NCBI GenBank assembly: GCA_016287075.1
Contig: JAEEVC010000013.1
Span: 1-64,000, forward strand
Direction of reading: 5' to 3'
Origin: Bacteroidales bacterium
GTDB lineage: Bacteria > Bacteroidota > Bacteroidia > Bacteroidales > UBA932
DNA: 64,000 nt
Shown piece after piece: positions 29,144 through 37,883 of this stretch; position 1 is the stretch's first letter, and every line of letters begins with the position of its first letter. The notes beneath the pieces are model-generated. The model ran no database searches, was not told the origin of the DNA, and saw only the letters and a list, made by a program, of their open reading frames with translations. A program made the position numbers and the translations under genes.

Positions 29144-30757
29144 TTATTCGTTGGTGCTTTCCGTCCCTGTCGCCCCGTTGCGCGGATTCGCCTTCAAGCC
29201 GGCGGCACGGACCTTCGGCGGAATCTGCACGGCGCGGCGCGGGTCGTTCTGGACCAGGGTGTCGGTCTTCTTGGCGGGACGGCCGGCGGCATTGAGGATG
29301 CGGCGGTCGACCTCGATGTTGTACCGTTTGATGTCGAACCAGCGGAGACCGCTGCCGAGCGACTCGACGCGCTTCAGGGCGAGGACGCACTGGAGCATGC
29401 ATTCCTTGGTGCCGCGCTCCGGTCCGAGGCGGATGGCCTCGTTCGGGTGGAGGTGCTTCATGACCGAAGAGGTGTCCCAGACGGTGTATTTCGTGTTGGT
29501 GAAATACTTCTCGATGCGTTCGACGGTCAGCTCGCGCGGTTCCATCGCGATGTTCTTGACCCAGGCGTTCATGTCCTTGACGGCGTCGTCGTAATTTTCG
29601 AGGATGACGTTCGCCTCGGCCCGCTCCAGGAGGGTCATGTCACCGGTGAAGGCGGGATAGACGGTCCGGTAATAGCCGATGCGGGCGACCGGGTCGGTGT
29701 ACTCGAACAGGTAGGGCAGGCGCCAGAAGATCGTCTTGTCCAGGTTCGTGGCCGCATAGATCTTCATGCCGTTGTAATAGGTGTCGTTGTTGCCGCCCCA
29801 AAGGTCCGTGATGGCGATGCCGGTCTCGGTGTTGGCGAGGTACTCGCCGTGGGCATAGCGGGAATAGACGCTGTAGGGACCGAAGGCGAGGCCCATCTTC
29901 GAATAGGCGGTCATCAGCAGCAGGTTGCAGCCGAGGGTCGTCTCGATGTAATGGTTGACGAGCACTTCGTAGTCCTGGGTCATTTCCGCCTGGTAGGCCC
30001 AGTCGCGCAGGAGGGCGGCGGGCTGGCTGCCCAGCACCTTGTTGGCGCATTCGAGGGATTTCTCGAACTTCTCGTAATAGAGGTAGAACCGGGCGGCGAA
30101 GGCGTAGGCGGCCTTGACGTTGAAATGGTACTTCGGCACGACGTAGTATTCCTCCGACACATAGGGGAGGGCCGCTTCGATGTCCCGTTCAATCTTCCGG
30201 TACACCTCGGCGAGGGTGCCGCGCTCGTATTCCGGCTTCAGCATGGTCTCGGGGGTCTCGATATAGGGGACGCCGAGGGCCTTGTCGGCGGTTGCCGGGT
30301 TGTAGGCCTCGCAGAAGACGTTCGCGAGGATGAAATGGTTGTAGGCACGGCAGAGGAGGGCCTCCGCCATCTCGGCCTGCAGGCCTGCGCTCGCGCCGCC
30401 CAGCGCCTCGATGGCCTGGATGGCCTCGTTGGCGCAGGCGATGGCCAGGTAGGAACTGCCCCAGACGCTCTCGGGATCCTCGTTGTCGGTTTCGGTCACG
30501 TCGTCCCAGGCATAGACCTGGTCGATGAAGCGGTCGGTGTAGGGGTTGTTCTTGCCGTAGTCGTCGACATTGTCCGACATGAACTCGGTTACAAGCATGT
30601 AATCGGTTGACGGGTAGGCGGATACGAGCAAAGCACGAATCTTCTGCTGGGAGTCGACCTCAGCCCGGTTATCCGGCATGCGGTCGAGGAACGTGTCGCA
30701 GGAAACCGCGGTGAAAAGCGCTGCAAAGGCAAGGACAAGCGTATTAATCTTCTTCAT
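29144..30757 (-). CDS. SusD/RagB-like lipoprotein
   Basis: A 537-residue surface lipoprotein (lipobox AVSC, C20, followed by DTFLDRMPDNR). The N-terminal SusD-like region contains AEALLCRAYNHFILANVFCEAYNP. The C-terminus has the usual ALKRVESLGSGLRWFDIKRYNIEV segment (here in parts). It lies 17 bases after its SusC partner. The company of proteases suggests a RagB-like peptide-binding lid rather than a glycan binder. That assignment is inference. Confidence 0.93.
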   Translation of the reverse strand: MKKINTLVLAFAALFTAVSCDTFLDRMPDNRAEVDSQQKIRALLVSAYPSTDYMLVTEFMSDNVDDYGKNNPYTDRFIDQVYAWDDVTETDNEDPESVWGSSYLAIACANEAIQAIEALGGASAGLQAEMAEALLCRAYNHFILANVFCEAYNPATADKALGVPYIETPETMLKPEYERGTLAEVYRKIERDIEAALPYVSEEYYVVPKYHFNVKAAYAFAARFYLYYEKFEKSLECANKVLGSQPAALLRDWAYQAEMTQDYEVLVNHYIETTLGCNLLLMTAYSKMGLAFGPYSVYSRYAHGEYLANTETGIAITDLWGGNNDTYYNGMKIYAATNLDKTIFWRLPYLFEYTDPVARIGYYRTVYPAFTGDMTLLERAEANVILENYDDAVKDMNAWVKNIAMEPRELTVERIEKYFTNTKYTVWDTSSVMKHLHPNEAIRLGPERGTKECMLQCVLALKRVESLGSGLRWFDIKRYNIEVDRRILNAAGRPAKKTDTLVQNDPRRAVQIPPKVRAAGLKANPRNGATGTESTNE

Positions 30758-30774
30758 ATCTCAATCCTCCTTTG

Positions 30775-33700
30775 TTAGAGACCGATCTTGAGGGTCATGG
30801 TGAACTGTTTCGGGACCGGGACGGCGACGCCGCCGGTGTTGAAGAATTCCGGATCCTGCCCGTTGAGCTTCTTGTCGGCATAGAGCAGGAAGAGGTTGGT
30901 CGCCTGGACCTTGAGGGAGAGGGAACCCAGCCGGATGGCTTCCGCCCACTTCTTCGGGAAATCATAGCCGAGGGAGAGTTCCTTCAGGCGGATGAAGTCG
31001 CCGCGCGCGATGCGGGCGGTCGAGTAGTTGTAGGCGTTGTAGGCGAAGGCCAGTTCCGTGTTGTTCCGGTTCTGGACCATACTGGCGATGACGGGAACGT
31101 CGGTGACGGCTTCGTCGCCCGGGACCACCCAGCGGTTGTTGAATTCCTTCGGCATGGAGTCGAGGTCGTTGTAGGTGTTGCTGAAGACCGGGTCGAGCCG
31201 GATGACGTTTCCGAAGGAATAGGTGAGGAACACATTGAGGCGCAGGCCCTTCCAGGTGAAGATGTTGCCGAGGGAACCGTAGTCGGTCGGATCGGCGCTG
31301 CCGGAATACTCGAGGAACTTGAGCTTCTCCGGGTCGGATTCCTGGAAATAGACGCCGGACACGGAGACGTCTCCCTCCTGGTCGAGGAAGGTGGGAAGGC
31401 CTTCGTTGTTCAGGCCGCGGAACGGAATCGAGAAGATGCCGCGGACCGGGTAGCCCTCCTGGGCGAAACCGGTGGCTGCGACCAGGTCGATCACGCGCAT
31501 GGCGGTCTTCAGGTTGGTGACCATGTTCTGGGCGTGCGAGTAGATGAGGTTCGTCGTCCAGTTGAAGTCCCGCGTCTTGATGTTGGTGGTGGTGAGGCTC
31601 AGCTCATAGCCGCCCGAGCGCATCGAGGCGATGTTGCCGAACTTCTGGACCTCGCCGCCGACACCCTGCGTGTTGATGACGCCGATGAGGTCGAAGTTGT
31701 TGCGGGCGTACCAGTCGAAGGTGAGGTTGATCCGGTTGTTGGCGAAGCCCATCTCCGCGCCGATGTTCAGCTCGTTCTTCTTCTCGTAGGTCAGCTCGCC
31801 GTTGGCCAGCTGGGCGATGGAAAGGGCGGACTCGCGGGCGTCGGAGAAGGGACGCCAGGGCGTCTCGCTGTAAATGACGACGCTGGAGTTGGTCACGGAG
31901 GACGGTCCGCGGTCGGCGGTCAGCGAATAGGAGGCCTTGAGGCTCATGTGGGAGATGGCCGGATAGAGCGGCTTCATGAAGTCCTCGTCGCTGATGTTCC
32001 AGGCGCCGGAGACGTTCCAGGTCGGGAGCCAGCGGGACTGGCGGGACTTGCCGAGCTTGTTCGTGCCCTCGTAGCGGATGGTGCCGTTAAAGACGTATTT
32101 GCCTTTGTACGAATAGGTTCCGTTGGCAAAGAAGGCGGCACTCCGGTCGAAGGTGTTGATGACCGAATAGTAGTTGGCATTCTGCTCCGAGTTCTGCTTG
32201 AAGAAGCGGTAGTCGAAGTTGGGAATCTCGCCCATCCCGTACTGGAGGCCGACGCCGCGGAACCAGGTGCTGTGGCGGTCGATGCTGTTGATTTCCGTAC
32301 CGCCGAAGAGGTTCACGATGTGGGATTCGGCGAAAGTCTTGGAGAAGTTCGCCGTCGCGCGGAAGTCGTAGCCGAGCATCGAGTTTTCCGTGCGCTCATA
32401 GATACCGCCGACGGGGATGACGGAGACCGGAAGGGCATAGGGGTTGTCCGGATCCTGGTACAGGAACGGGTTGGCGCCCCGGATGTAGGAAGTGCCCATC
32501 ATCCGGTAGGCCTGGGACTGGTTGGAGTCGTCGAGGATGTGGTGTTCCTGCGAGGAAGAGGTGTACTTGGCCGCACCCAGCGCACTGAGTTCCAGGGACG
32601 GGAAGGGCTTGTACTTGAGTTCTCCCTGGATACGGAAGTCCGTGATATTGAGGTCGATGTAGTTATTGTCGAGCTCATGGACGATGTTGAAGGGAGCGTA
32701 GTTCCGGGTGTAGAATTCCTTCGGGTCCAGCGCGCGGGAGGTGTTCAGCGCGTAGGAATACGGGTTGATGTCGAAGTCACGCTTCACCTCGCCGAAGACC
32801 GGGTCGATCTCGCTCGACAGGGTGCCGGGCGCGCGCTGCTTGCGGTACGAGGCGTTGCTGATCATGTTGAAACTCAGCTTCTCGGACAACTTGTAGGTCG
32901 TGTTGAGGTTGGCCGTGTACCGGCGGACGGAACTCTGCATGGTCCAGCCCGGGTCTTCCATCACGGAGAGGGAGGCGTAGTAGTTGCCCTTGTCCGTGCC
33001 GCCGGAGGTGCTGATGGAATGGTTGTGCTGCATCGCGTTGGAGAAGAGCAGGTCGAACCAGTCCGTATTGCGGTACTCCGCGGCGCGCAGGTAGGCGGCC
33101 TTGGCGGCGTCCGTGTTGGCGAGCTTGAACTGGCCGGTGGCCGGGTCGTACTCGCTGATCAGCTGGAACATCTTGCCGTAGATACCGCTGTTCATGTTGT
33201 TGGCGGTCTCCGCGTAGTTGAGGTAACCCTTCTGCTGCAGTTCCTGGTAGATGGACATCTGGTCCTGGGAGTTCATGATGTTGAAGGTGGAGTACAGCGG
33301 CTTGAGGCGGACGGTGTATTCGCCCGTGTAGCTGATGTGGCTCTGGCCGGCCTTGCCCTTCTTCGTCGTGATGACGATGACGCCAGCCATTGCGCGCGCG
33401 CCATATATTGAGGTAGCCGAACCGTCCTTCAGGATGTCGAAGGATTCGATGTCGTCGGAGTTGAGACCCGCGATGGCCGAACTGATGAGGGTGGTGGCAT
33501 CACCGGAGGACAGGTCGTCCGCGCTGACGTCCACGACATCTTCCATGATGACCCCGTCCACGACCCACAGCGGCTTGGAGGAGCCGTAGATGGACGTGGC
33601 GCCGCGGACGCGGATCTTCGGGGCGGTGCCGAACGTTCCGGACACGTTCTGGACGGAAACGCCGGCCGCCTGTCCCTCGAGGGAGCGGCTGATGTCCGCC

Positions 33701-34104
33701 AGGCCGGAAAGCTTTGCCTTGTCTGCATCGACCTTCGTCGTGGAGCCGGTCATGAGCCGGCGGTCCACCTGCTGCATACCGGTCGCAACCGCCGCATCCA
33801 GCACTTCCGCGTCGTCTTCCAGGACGAATTTGATCACGTCCGCGACGGCCTTCCGGCCGTCCTTGTAGCCGAGGCTGGAGGCAATGATGAATTTGGCGCT
33901 GGCGGGTACGCCGTGCAGGGTGAAGTTGCCGTCCAGGTCGGTCTGGGTGCCGACGGACTTGTTCCCTTCCACGTACACGGCCGCCATGATGACCGGTTCT
34001 CCCTTGGTGTCGACGACCTGTCCCGTGATCGTCCGGTTCTGGGCCAGGACGGCGGCGGGGAAGGCGAGCAGGCAGAGGAGAAAAACGATAAATCTTGATC
34101 TCAT
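30775..34104 (-). CDS. SusC/RagA-type TonB-dependent outer-membrane transporter
   Basis: A 1109-residue barrel. The signal peptide ends AVLAQ. A carboxypeptidase-regulatory-like domain (about 24-95) and a plug follow: IRVRGATSIYGSSKPLWVVDG and LKDGSATSIYGARAMAGVIVITT, in parts. A long barrel ends in KIGL. It is the first gene of a seven-gene minus-strand operon (transporter, SusD-like, zinc metallohydrolase, DUF4302-like, BACON-like, subtilase, PorV-like). The grouping with two hydrolases points to import of protease products, as for RagAB of Porphyromonas. The divergent neighbour is a peptide/fimbrillin-like cassette, and their promoters share an inverted sequence. Confidence 0.95.
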   Translation of the reverse strand: MRSRFIVFLLCLLAFPAAVLAQNRTITGQVVDTKGEPVIMAAVYVEGNKSVGTQTDLDGNFTLHGVPASAKFIIASSLGYKDGRKAVADVIKFVLEDDAEVLDAAVATGMQQVDRRLMTGSTTKVDADKAKLSGLADISRSLEGQAAGVSVQNVSGTFGTAPKIRVRGATSIYGSSKPLWVVDGVIMEDVVDVSADDLSSGDATTLISSAIAGLNSDDIESFDILKDGSATSIYGARAMAGVIVITTKKGKAGQSHISYTGEYTVRLKPLYSTFNIMNSQDQMSIYQELQQKGYLNYAETANNMNSGIYGKMFQLISEYDPATGQFKLANTDAAKAAYLRAAEYRNTDWFDLLFSNAMQHNHSISTSGGTDKGNYYASLSVMEDPGWTMQSSVRRYTANLNTTYKLSEKLSFNMISNASYRKQRAPGTLSSEIDPVFGEVKRDFDINPYSYALNTSRALDPKEFYTRNYAPFNIVHELDNNYIDLNITDFRIQGELKYKPFPSLELSALGAAKYTSSSQEHHILDDSNQSQAYRMMGTSYIRGANPFLYQDPDNPYALPVSVIPVGGIYERTENSMLGYDFRATANFSKTFAESHIVNLFGGTEINSIDRHSTWFRGVGLQYGMGEIPNFDYRFFKQNSEQNANYYSVINTFDRSAAFFANGTYSYKGKYVFNGTIRYEGTNKLGKSRQSRWLPTWNVSGAWNISDEDFMKPLYPAISHMSLKASYSLTADRGPSSVTNSSVVIYSETPWRPFSDARESALSIAQLANGELTYEKKNELNIGAEMGFANNRINLTFDWYARNNFDLIGVINTQGVGGEVQKFGNIASMRSGGYELSLTTTNIKTRDFNWTTNLIYSHAQNMVTNLKTAMRVIDLVAATGFAQEGYPVRGIFSIPFRGLNNEGLPTFLDQEGDVSVSGVYFQESDPEKLKFLEYSGSADPTDYGSLGNIFTWKGLRLNVFLTYSFGNVIRLDPVFSNTYNDLDSMPKEFNNRWVVPGDEAVTDVPVIASMVQNRNNTELAFAYNAYNYSTARIARGDFIRLKELSLGYDFPKKWAEAIRLGSLSLKVQATNLFLLYADKKLNGQDPEFFNTGGVAVPVPKQFTMTLKIGL

Positions 34105-34166
34105 TGGCCTAAAACCTTTATTTTCACTTTAAAAATTGACTTTTAGGGTGCACAAATGCAAGACTG

Positions 34167-34198
34167 CAAAGTTCGGTTTTTTTTTGTAATTTTCCAAA
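34167..34198 (-). promoter_or_regulatory. Candidate promoter of the RagA/RagB-type operon
   Basis: On the minus strand TTTG (34198-34195), 20 nt, then GAACTTTG (34174-34167). The spacing is ideal and the -7 differs from TAnnTTTG at its first base. Confidence 0.6.
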
Positions 34199-34257
34199 CG
34201 GACCGCCCCTTTAGGGGCCCTGGAATGCGATAAAATCAACATTTTTGGCGGATATTC

Positions 34258-34288
34258 TTGCAATTCAAGGAAGATTTCCCGAACTTTG
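34258..34288 (+). promoter_or_regulatory. Candidate promoter of the peptide B cassette
   Basis: TTG (34258-34260), 20 nt, then GAACTTTG (34281-34288). It has the same off-consensus -7 as the divergent promoter. Confidence 0.55.
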
Positions 34289-34358
34289 CTGAACTTGTGC
34301 CATTGTGCACCCATGGTAAAAACGCGGAAATACAAAAGGAAAAACGATATTTCGCAGT

Positions 34359-34499
34359 ATGAAAAAAGTGTATTTATCTCCTGATGTCCGGAAAGCGGAC
34401 ATCCTGGTAGAGTGGGATTTCCTGCTCTCTACGGTTGGAATCGGAGACGTTTCGGGCGAAGACCTGGAACAGCCGATTGAAGAAGACCCCTGGTCGTAA
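34359..34499 (+). CDS. Small peptide B (46 residues) before a fimbrillin-like lipoprotein
   Basis: The frame begins MKKVYLSP and ends QPIEEDPWS. There is no signal peptide. The core Y5-x2-P8-x9-E18-x2-F21-L22-x-S24 aligns without gaps with the peptides at 17619, 52569 and 58633, and the tail PIEE recurs. The gene is about 70 bases after a candidate promoter and 20 bases before the lipoprotein start at 34520. I cannot name a function. Its acidic tail and position are shared with the other three. Confidence 0.7.
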   Translation: MKKVYLSPDVRKADILVEWDFLLSTVGIGDVSGEDLEQPIEEDPWS

Positions 34500-34519
34500 T
34501 GGAAATGTGCAACGCGTAA

Positions 34520-37500
34520 ATGAAAAGTATCATGAAGAAGTTCTTATACAGCGTCATCGCACTTTCCGCGATCTTTGCCGTCTCCTGCAGCAAGGAGGCC
34601 GACCTCGCCGTCCCCGGACGGACGAAAATGGTCCGTATCGACATTTCCAAGCTTCCCTCCCATTCGGAGACCCTCTGCGCCGACTTCGGCCCCGGTCTGA
34701 CCCGTTCCGATTACAACGGCCGGACCTTCACCTGGCTCCAGCACGACAGCATCCTGGTCTGCGTGCAGTCCGAACCGGACGAGAACGATATGGTCAATTT
34801 CGGTTTCGCCAAGTTCGTCGCCCAGTCCGACGGTGCCTCCGTCGAATTCGTCGGTGATATCCCGAACGGCTACAACGTGACGGCTCCCGCCTTCTATCTG
34901 GCCGCCGGCGCCATAATCGACTACGGCACGGACGAAGACGACGTCTTCGACGGTACCTACTATGTCCAGATGCCGTCTTATACCGTCATGGACGGGGATT
35001 CCGAGAAGTACTACACCTCGGAGTCCGACAAGCCGCTGGCCAACATGCCGCTGCTCGGCACGGTCCAGGAGGACGGCACCCTCCGCTTCTCCTCGATGAC
35101 CGGCGCCCTCAAGCTTTCCCTCACCGGCCTCGACCCGGCCGCCTCCATCATCCAGATCAGCAATTCGCAGAACAAGCTGACCGGTTTCTTCGAGGTGGCT
35201 GAGAACGGCACGCTGACGATGGCCGGCGCCCGTCCCGGCACCTATACGATCGGCGAGCGCACCGCTGCCTATTCGAGCTACTACACGGCGATGGAAATCA
35301 CGCCCGCGGCCGACCACAGCGCCGAGGTTTACCTCCCGCTGCCCGTCGGCACCCTGCCCGCCGGCACGTCCCTGACGGTTTACGACGAGGACTTCAACGT
35401 CCTGTACGAGCGCAGCTTCAAGAAAGCCGTCACCATCGCGCGCAATACCGTGACGGAAATCGCGTCCCTCGAGGCCGCCTACGACCTGCAGTCCATCGGT
35501 ACCGGCCGCATCTACGACGACCTTCTCTGGTACTATTTCAACGGTGAACAGGAGTCTTCCGACTATGTCGATGTCGCCATCTCCTATGATGCGAGCACGA
35601 ACAAATACTTCCTCGACAATCCGTACGGTGCTGCCGCGACCCATTTCTCCTATACCCCCGCCGGTGAGGTCGACGGACCTTCCAGCCAGCTGGTGATCGA
35701 AGTCCAGGACGGTGGTCTCGTCGATTTCGCGGACTACATGACCGGTTATTTCATGTCTGCATGGAACGACGGCCAGGGAGACGAGGTCGCCCTGACCCAC
35801 CCGTATTACTACAGCTCCAATTTCCCGGAGTACTATGCCGACTTCGGCCGTGGCAACAACTTCGTGGTCAAGTACGGCTCCGACGGCAAGACCCCGGCGA
35901 ACATCATCCTCTCCCCGGTTTACAGCGCCGTCGTCTCCAGCAACTGGACGGGCGAAAACTTCATCTGGTCCAACCCGATCCAGATCCTCTTCCCGGGTGC
36001 CAGCCCCGTTGACATCAATGCGGCCATCACCTACAAGGGCATCGCCAACGAAACCAACCCCAACGCCGCGACCGCCAATGTCTCCGTGACCCTCGGCGCC
36101 GACGTGGCTTCGGTCCGGCTGGTGATCGCCGCCGACGAGGAAGCTGCCGAGGCCGCCTTCGCCGCCGGCACCGGCGTCACGACGCTGAGCGCCTCCGGCA
36201 ACGCCGTGGTCAGCCTTCCGGCCAACGCGCCGTCCGGCTCCTACACCGTCTTCGGCAAGCTGACCCTTGCCTCCGGCCTCAACCAGTCCCTGAATGTGAT
36301 CGCCCGGTCCGATGCCTTCAACTACGAGAACATCTCCGAGTATGTCTCCGTGGGTACGGGCTACTTCGTCGATGTGCTGGTCTGGTACCACATGCAGGGT
36401 CAGAGCGAGGATGCGACGATGAACTTCATCGACGTGCCTGTCTATAAGCACCAGACGGAGAAGAAGTACCTCATCGTCGATCCGTACGGCGCCGCCAAGA
36501 CGGCGTTCGGCTACACCCCGGCCGGTACGGTCAGCGGACCGGACAAGAACCTGGTCCTGACCGTGGACGAGAACGACCGCGTCTCCTATCCGGAGTTCTT
36601 CCGCACGGGCGTGTACATGGCAGACTGGAACAGCGGCAACGGAGATGAACTCTGCATCACTCCTCCGTACTACTACAGTTCCAACTATCCGTCCTATTAC
36701 GACTACTTCGGCTATGGCAACAACTTCGTCGCCAAGTACGATGCGGACGGCATGCCGACCGACATCATCCTCTCCCCGGTCTACCAGGCCTACGTTTCCA
36801 ATAACTGGTACGGCGATTCCTATATCTGGAGCAACTTCATCGAGATCCTCATCGGCGAAGATAGCCAGCCGTCCGACCTGTCCTGCAGCGTGGCCATGAA
36901 CTCGGTCAACGGTTCCAACCCGGCCCAGGCCACGGCGTCCGTGAGCGTCACCCTCGGCGAGGATGTCGCATCGATCGATGTCGTCGTCGCCGCCAATGAG
37001 GCGCAGGCCCGTGAAATGATCGAGGGCGGCCAGGCGGCCAACGCGACGGCGACCGGCACGGTCACGGCCAACTTCCCGGCGGATGCGCCGAGCGGTGAAT
37101 ATGCCGTGTATGGTCTCTCGCATGCGAAAGAGGGCTTCACCGCCGCCGCCGACCTGATGTGGACAACGGACGTCTTCGACTATTTCCGCGATGACGAGGA
37201 CTTCGGCTATGTGCCCGAGGACTTCGCCGGCATCTACACGGTCAACAACGACTATTACTTCAACGGCTGGCAGCCGTACCTTGACACGACGCTGGAAATC
37301 CAGGTTTCCGACGACGAGGAGACCGGTGACATCATGATCACCTCCTTCTGCCCGGAAATCTTCACCATCGTCAACAGAAGGGTTGCCAGCGGCCGTTGGA
37401 CCAAGAAGACCGTCTATATCTGGTCGGATACCCGCACGGGCCTCATCTCGATCCCGTACGAAGCTGTGTTCTATTCAAACACCCGTGCCGGTAACTGGAC

Positions 37501-37804
37501 GATCACCGACCTGGACACCCAGTCCACCGGTATCGACCTCCGGCTGATGCCTTCCGGCGATATCCTCATGAAGAAGATGCCGCTGTTCATGTGCGGCAAC
37601 TACTGGTGGGCCCTGGATGCGCCGGTGACCTTCGTCAAGCAGGGCGCCCATGCCCCTGCCCAGACCCGTTCCGCGCTCGAGCCGGAGCAGCTGACGCGGC
37701 ATGCCGTCAAGATGGCCCGCAAGGACGTCAAGCAGGTCCGCTGGACCTACGGCCGCGTTACCCGCAACGCCAATGGCGCCAAGCGTTCGGACAGCGAGCG
37801 GTAA
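34520..37804 (+). CDS. Large surface lipoprotein: fimbrillin-like N-terminus plus two duplicated modules
   Basis: A 1094-residue lipoprotein (lipobox AVSC, C23; a start four codons later at 34532 is also possible). Residues about 35-325 are fimbrillin-like. Two copies of a 180-200-residue module follow, beginning SxGTGxxxDxLxWY at about 327 and 612. They share NPYGAA or DPYGAA, YTPAGxVxGP, PYYYSSNxPxYYxxFGxGNNF and IxLSPVYxAxVSxNW, then an Ig-like spacer. A third, different aromatic-rich domain (about 895-1030) precedes a basic tail (RVTRNANGAKRSDSER). Module function is unknown to me. It is likely exposed on the cell surface. Confidence 0.8.
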   Translation: MKSIMKKFLYSVIALSAIFAVSCSKEADLAVPGRTKMVRIDISKLPSHSETLCADFGPGLTRSDYNGRTFTWLQHDSILVCVQSEPDENDMVNFGFAKFVAQSDGASVEFVGDIPNGYNVTAPAFYLAAGAIIDYGTDEDDVFDGTYYVQMPSYTVMDGDSEKYYTSESDKPLANMPLLGTVQEDGTLRFSSMTGALKLSLTGLDPAASIIQISNSQNKLTGFFEVAENGTLTMAGARPGTYTIGERTAAYSSYYTAMEITPAADHSAEVYLPLPVGTLPAGTSLTVYDEDFNVLYERSFKKAVTIARNTVTEIASLEAAYDLQSIGTGRIYDDLLWYYFNGEQESSDYVDVAISYDASTNKYFLDNPYGAAATHFSYTPAGEVDGPSSQLVIEVQDGGLVDFADYMTGYFMSAWNDGQGDEVALTHPYYYSSNFPEYYADFGRGNNFVVKYGSDGKTPANIILSPVYSAVVSSNWTGENFIWSNPIQILFPGASPVDINAAITYKGIANETNPNAATANVSVTLGADVASVRLVIAADEEAAEAAFAAGTGVTTLSASGNAVVSLPANAPSGSYTVFGKLTLASGLNQSLNVIARSDAFNYENISEYVSVGTGYFVDVLVWYHMQGQSEDATMNFIDVPVYKHQTEKKYLIVDPYGAAKTAFGYTPAGTVSGPDKNLVLTVDENDRVSYPEFFRTGVYMADWNSGNGDELCITPPYYYSSNYPSYYDYFGYGNNFVAKYDADGMPTDIILSPVYQAYVSNNWYGDSYIWSNFIEILIGEDSQPSDLSCSVAMNSVNGSNPAQATASVSVTLGEDVASIDVVVAANEAQAREMIEGGQAANATATGTVTANFPADAPSGEYAVYGLSHAKEGFTAAADLMWTTDVFDYFRDDEDFGYVPEDFAGIYTVNNDYYFNGWQPYLDTTLEIQVSDDEETGDIMITSFCPEIFTIVNRRVASGRWTKKTVYIWSDTRTGLISIPYEAVFYSNTRAGNWTITDLDTQSTGIDLRLMPSGDILMKKMPLFMCGNYWWALDAPVTFVKQGAHAPAQTRSALEPEQLTRHAVKMARKDVKQVRWTYGRVTRNANGAKRSDSER

Positions 37805-37826
37805 ACGCAGTCTTCGACCCTGTATG

Positions 37827-37857
37827 GAGAGGGCGGCCCGGCAAGGGTCGCCCTCTC
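37827..37857. terminator. Terminator between convergent genes
   Basis: A 13-bp stem (37827-37839 with 37845-37857, one G-T) with loop GGCAA lies 22 bases after the 34520 gene stop and 27 before the aldo/keto reductase stop. It may serve both strands. Confidence 0.75.
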
Positions 37858-37883
37858 TCTTGTAACCGGCTGGCTGTGAGGCG

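Larger units (their letters stand above)
34146..34312. repeat. Inverted repeat spanning the divergent promoters
   Basis: The 31-nt segment 34146-34176 read on the minus strand and the 34-nt segment 34279-34312 on the plus strand both begin CCGAACTTTGC and end TTGTGCACCC. Each covers the -7 region and early transcript of one of two divergent operons. It probably marks a shared regulator site. The gap between them holds a small GCCCC/GGGGC hairpin. Confidence 0.7.

Noticed and set aside
28223..30610. A 795-codon open frame on the plus strand
   Set aside because: Antisense to the SusD-like and zinc metallohydrolase genes; no motif, shadow composition.
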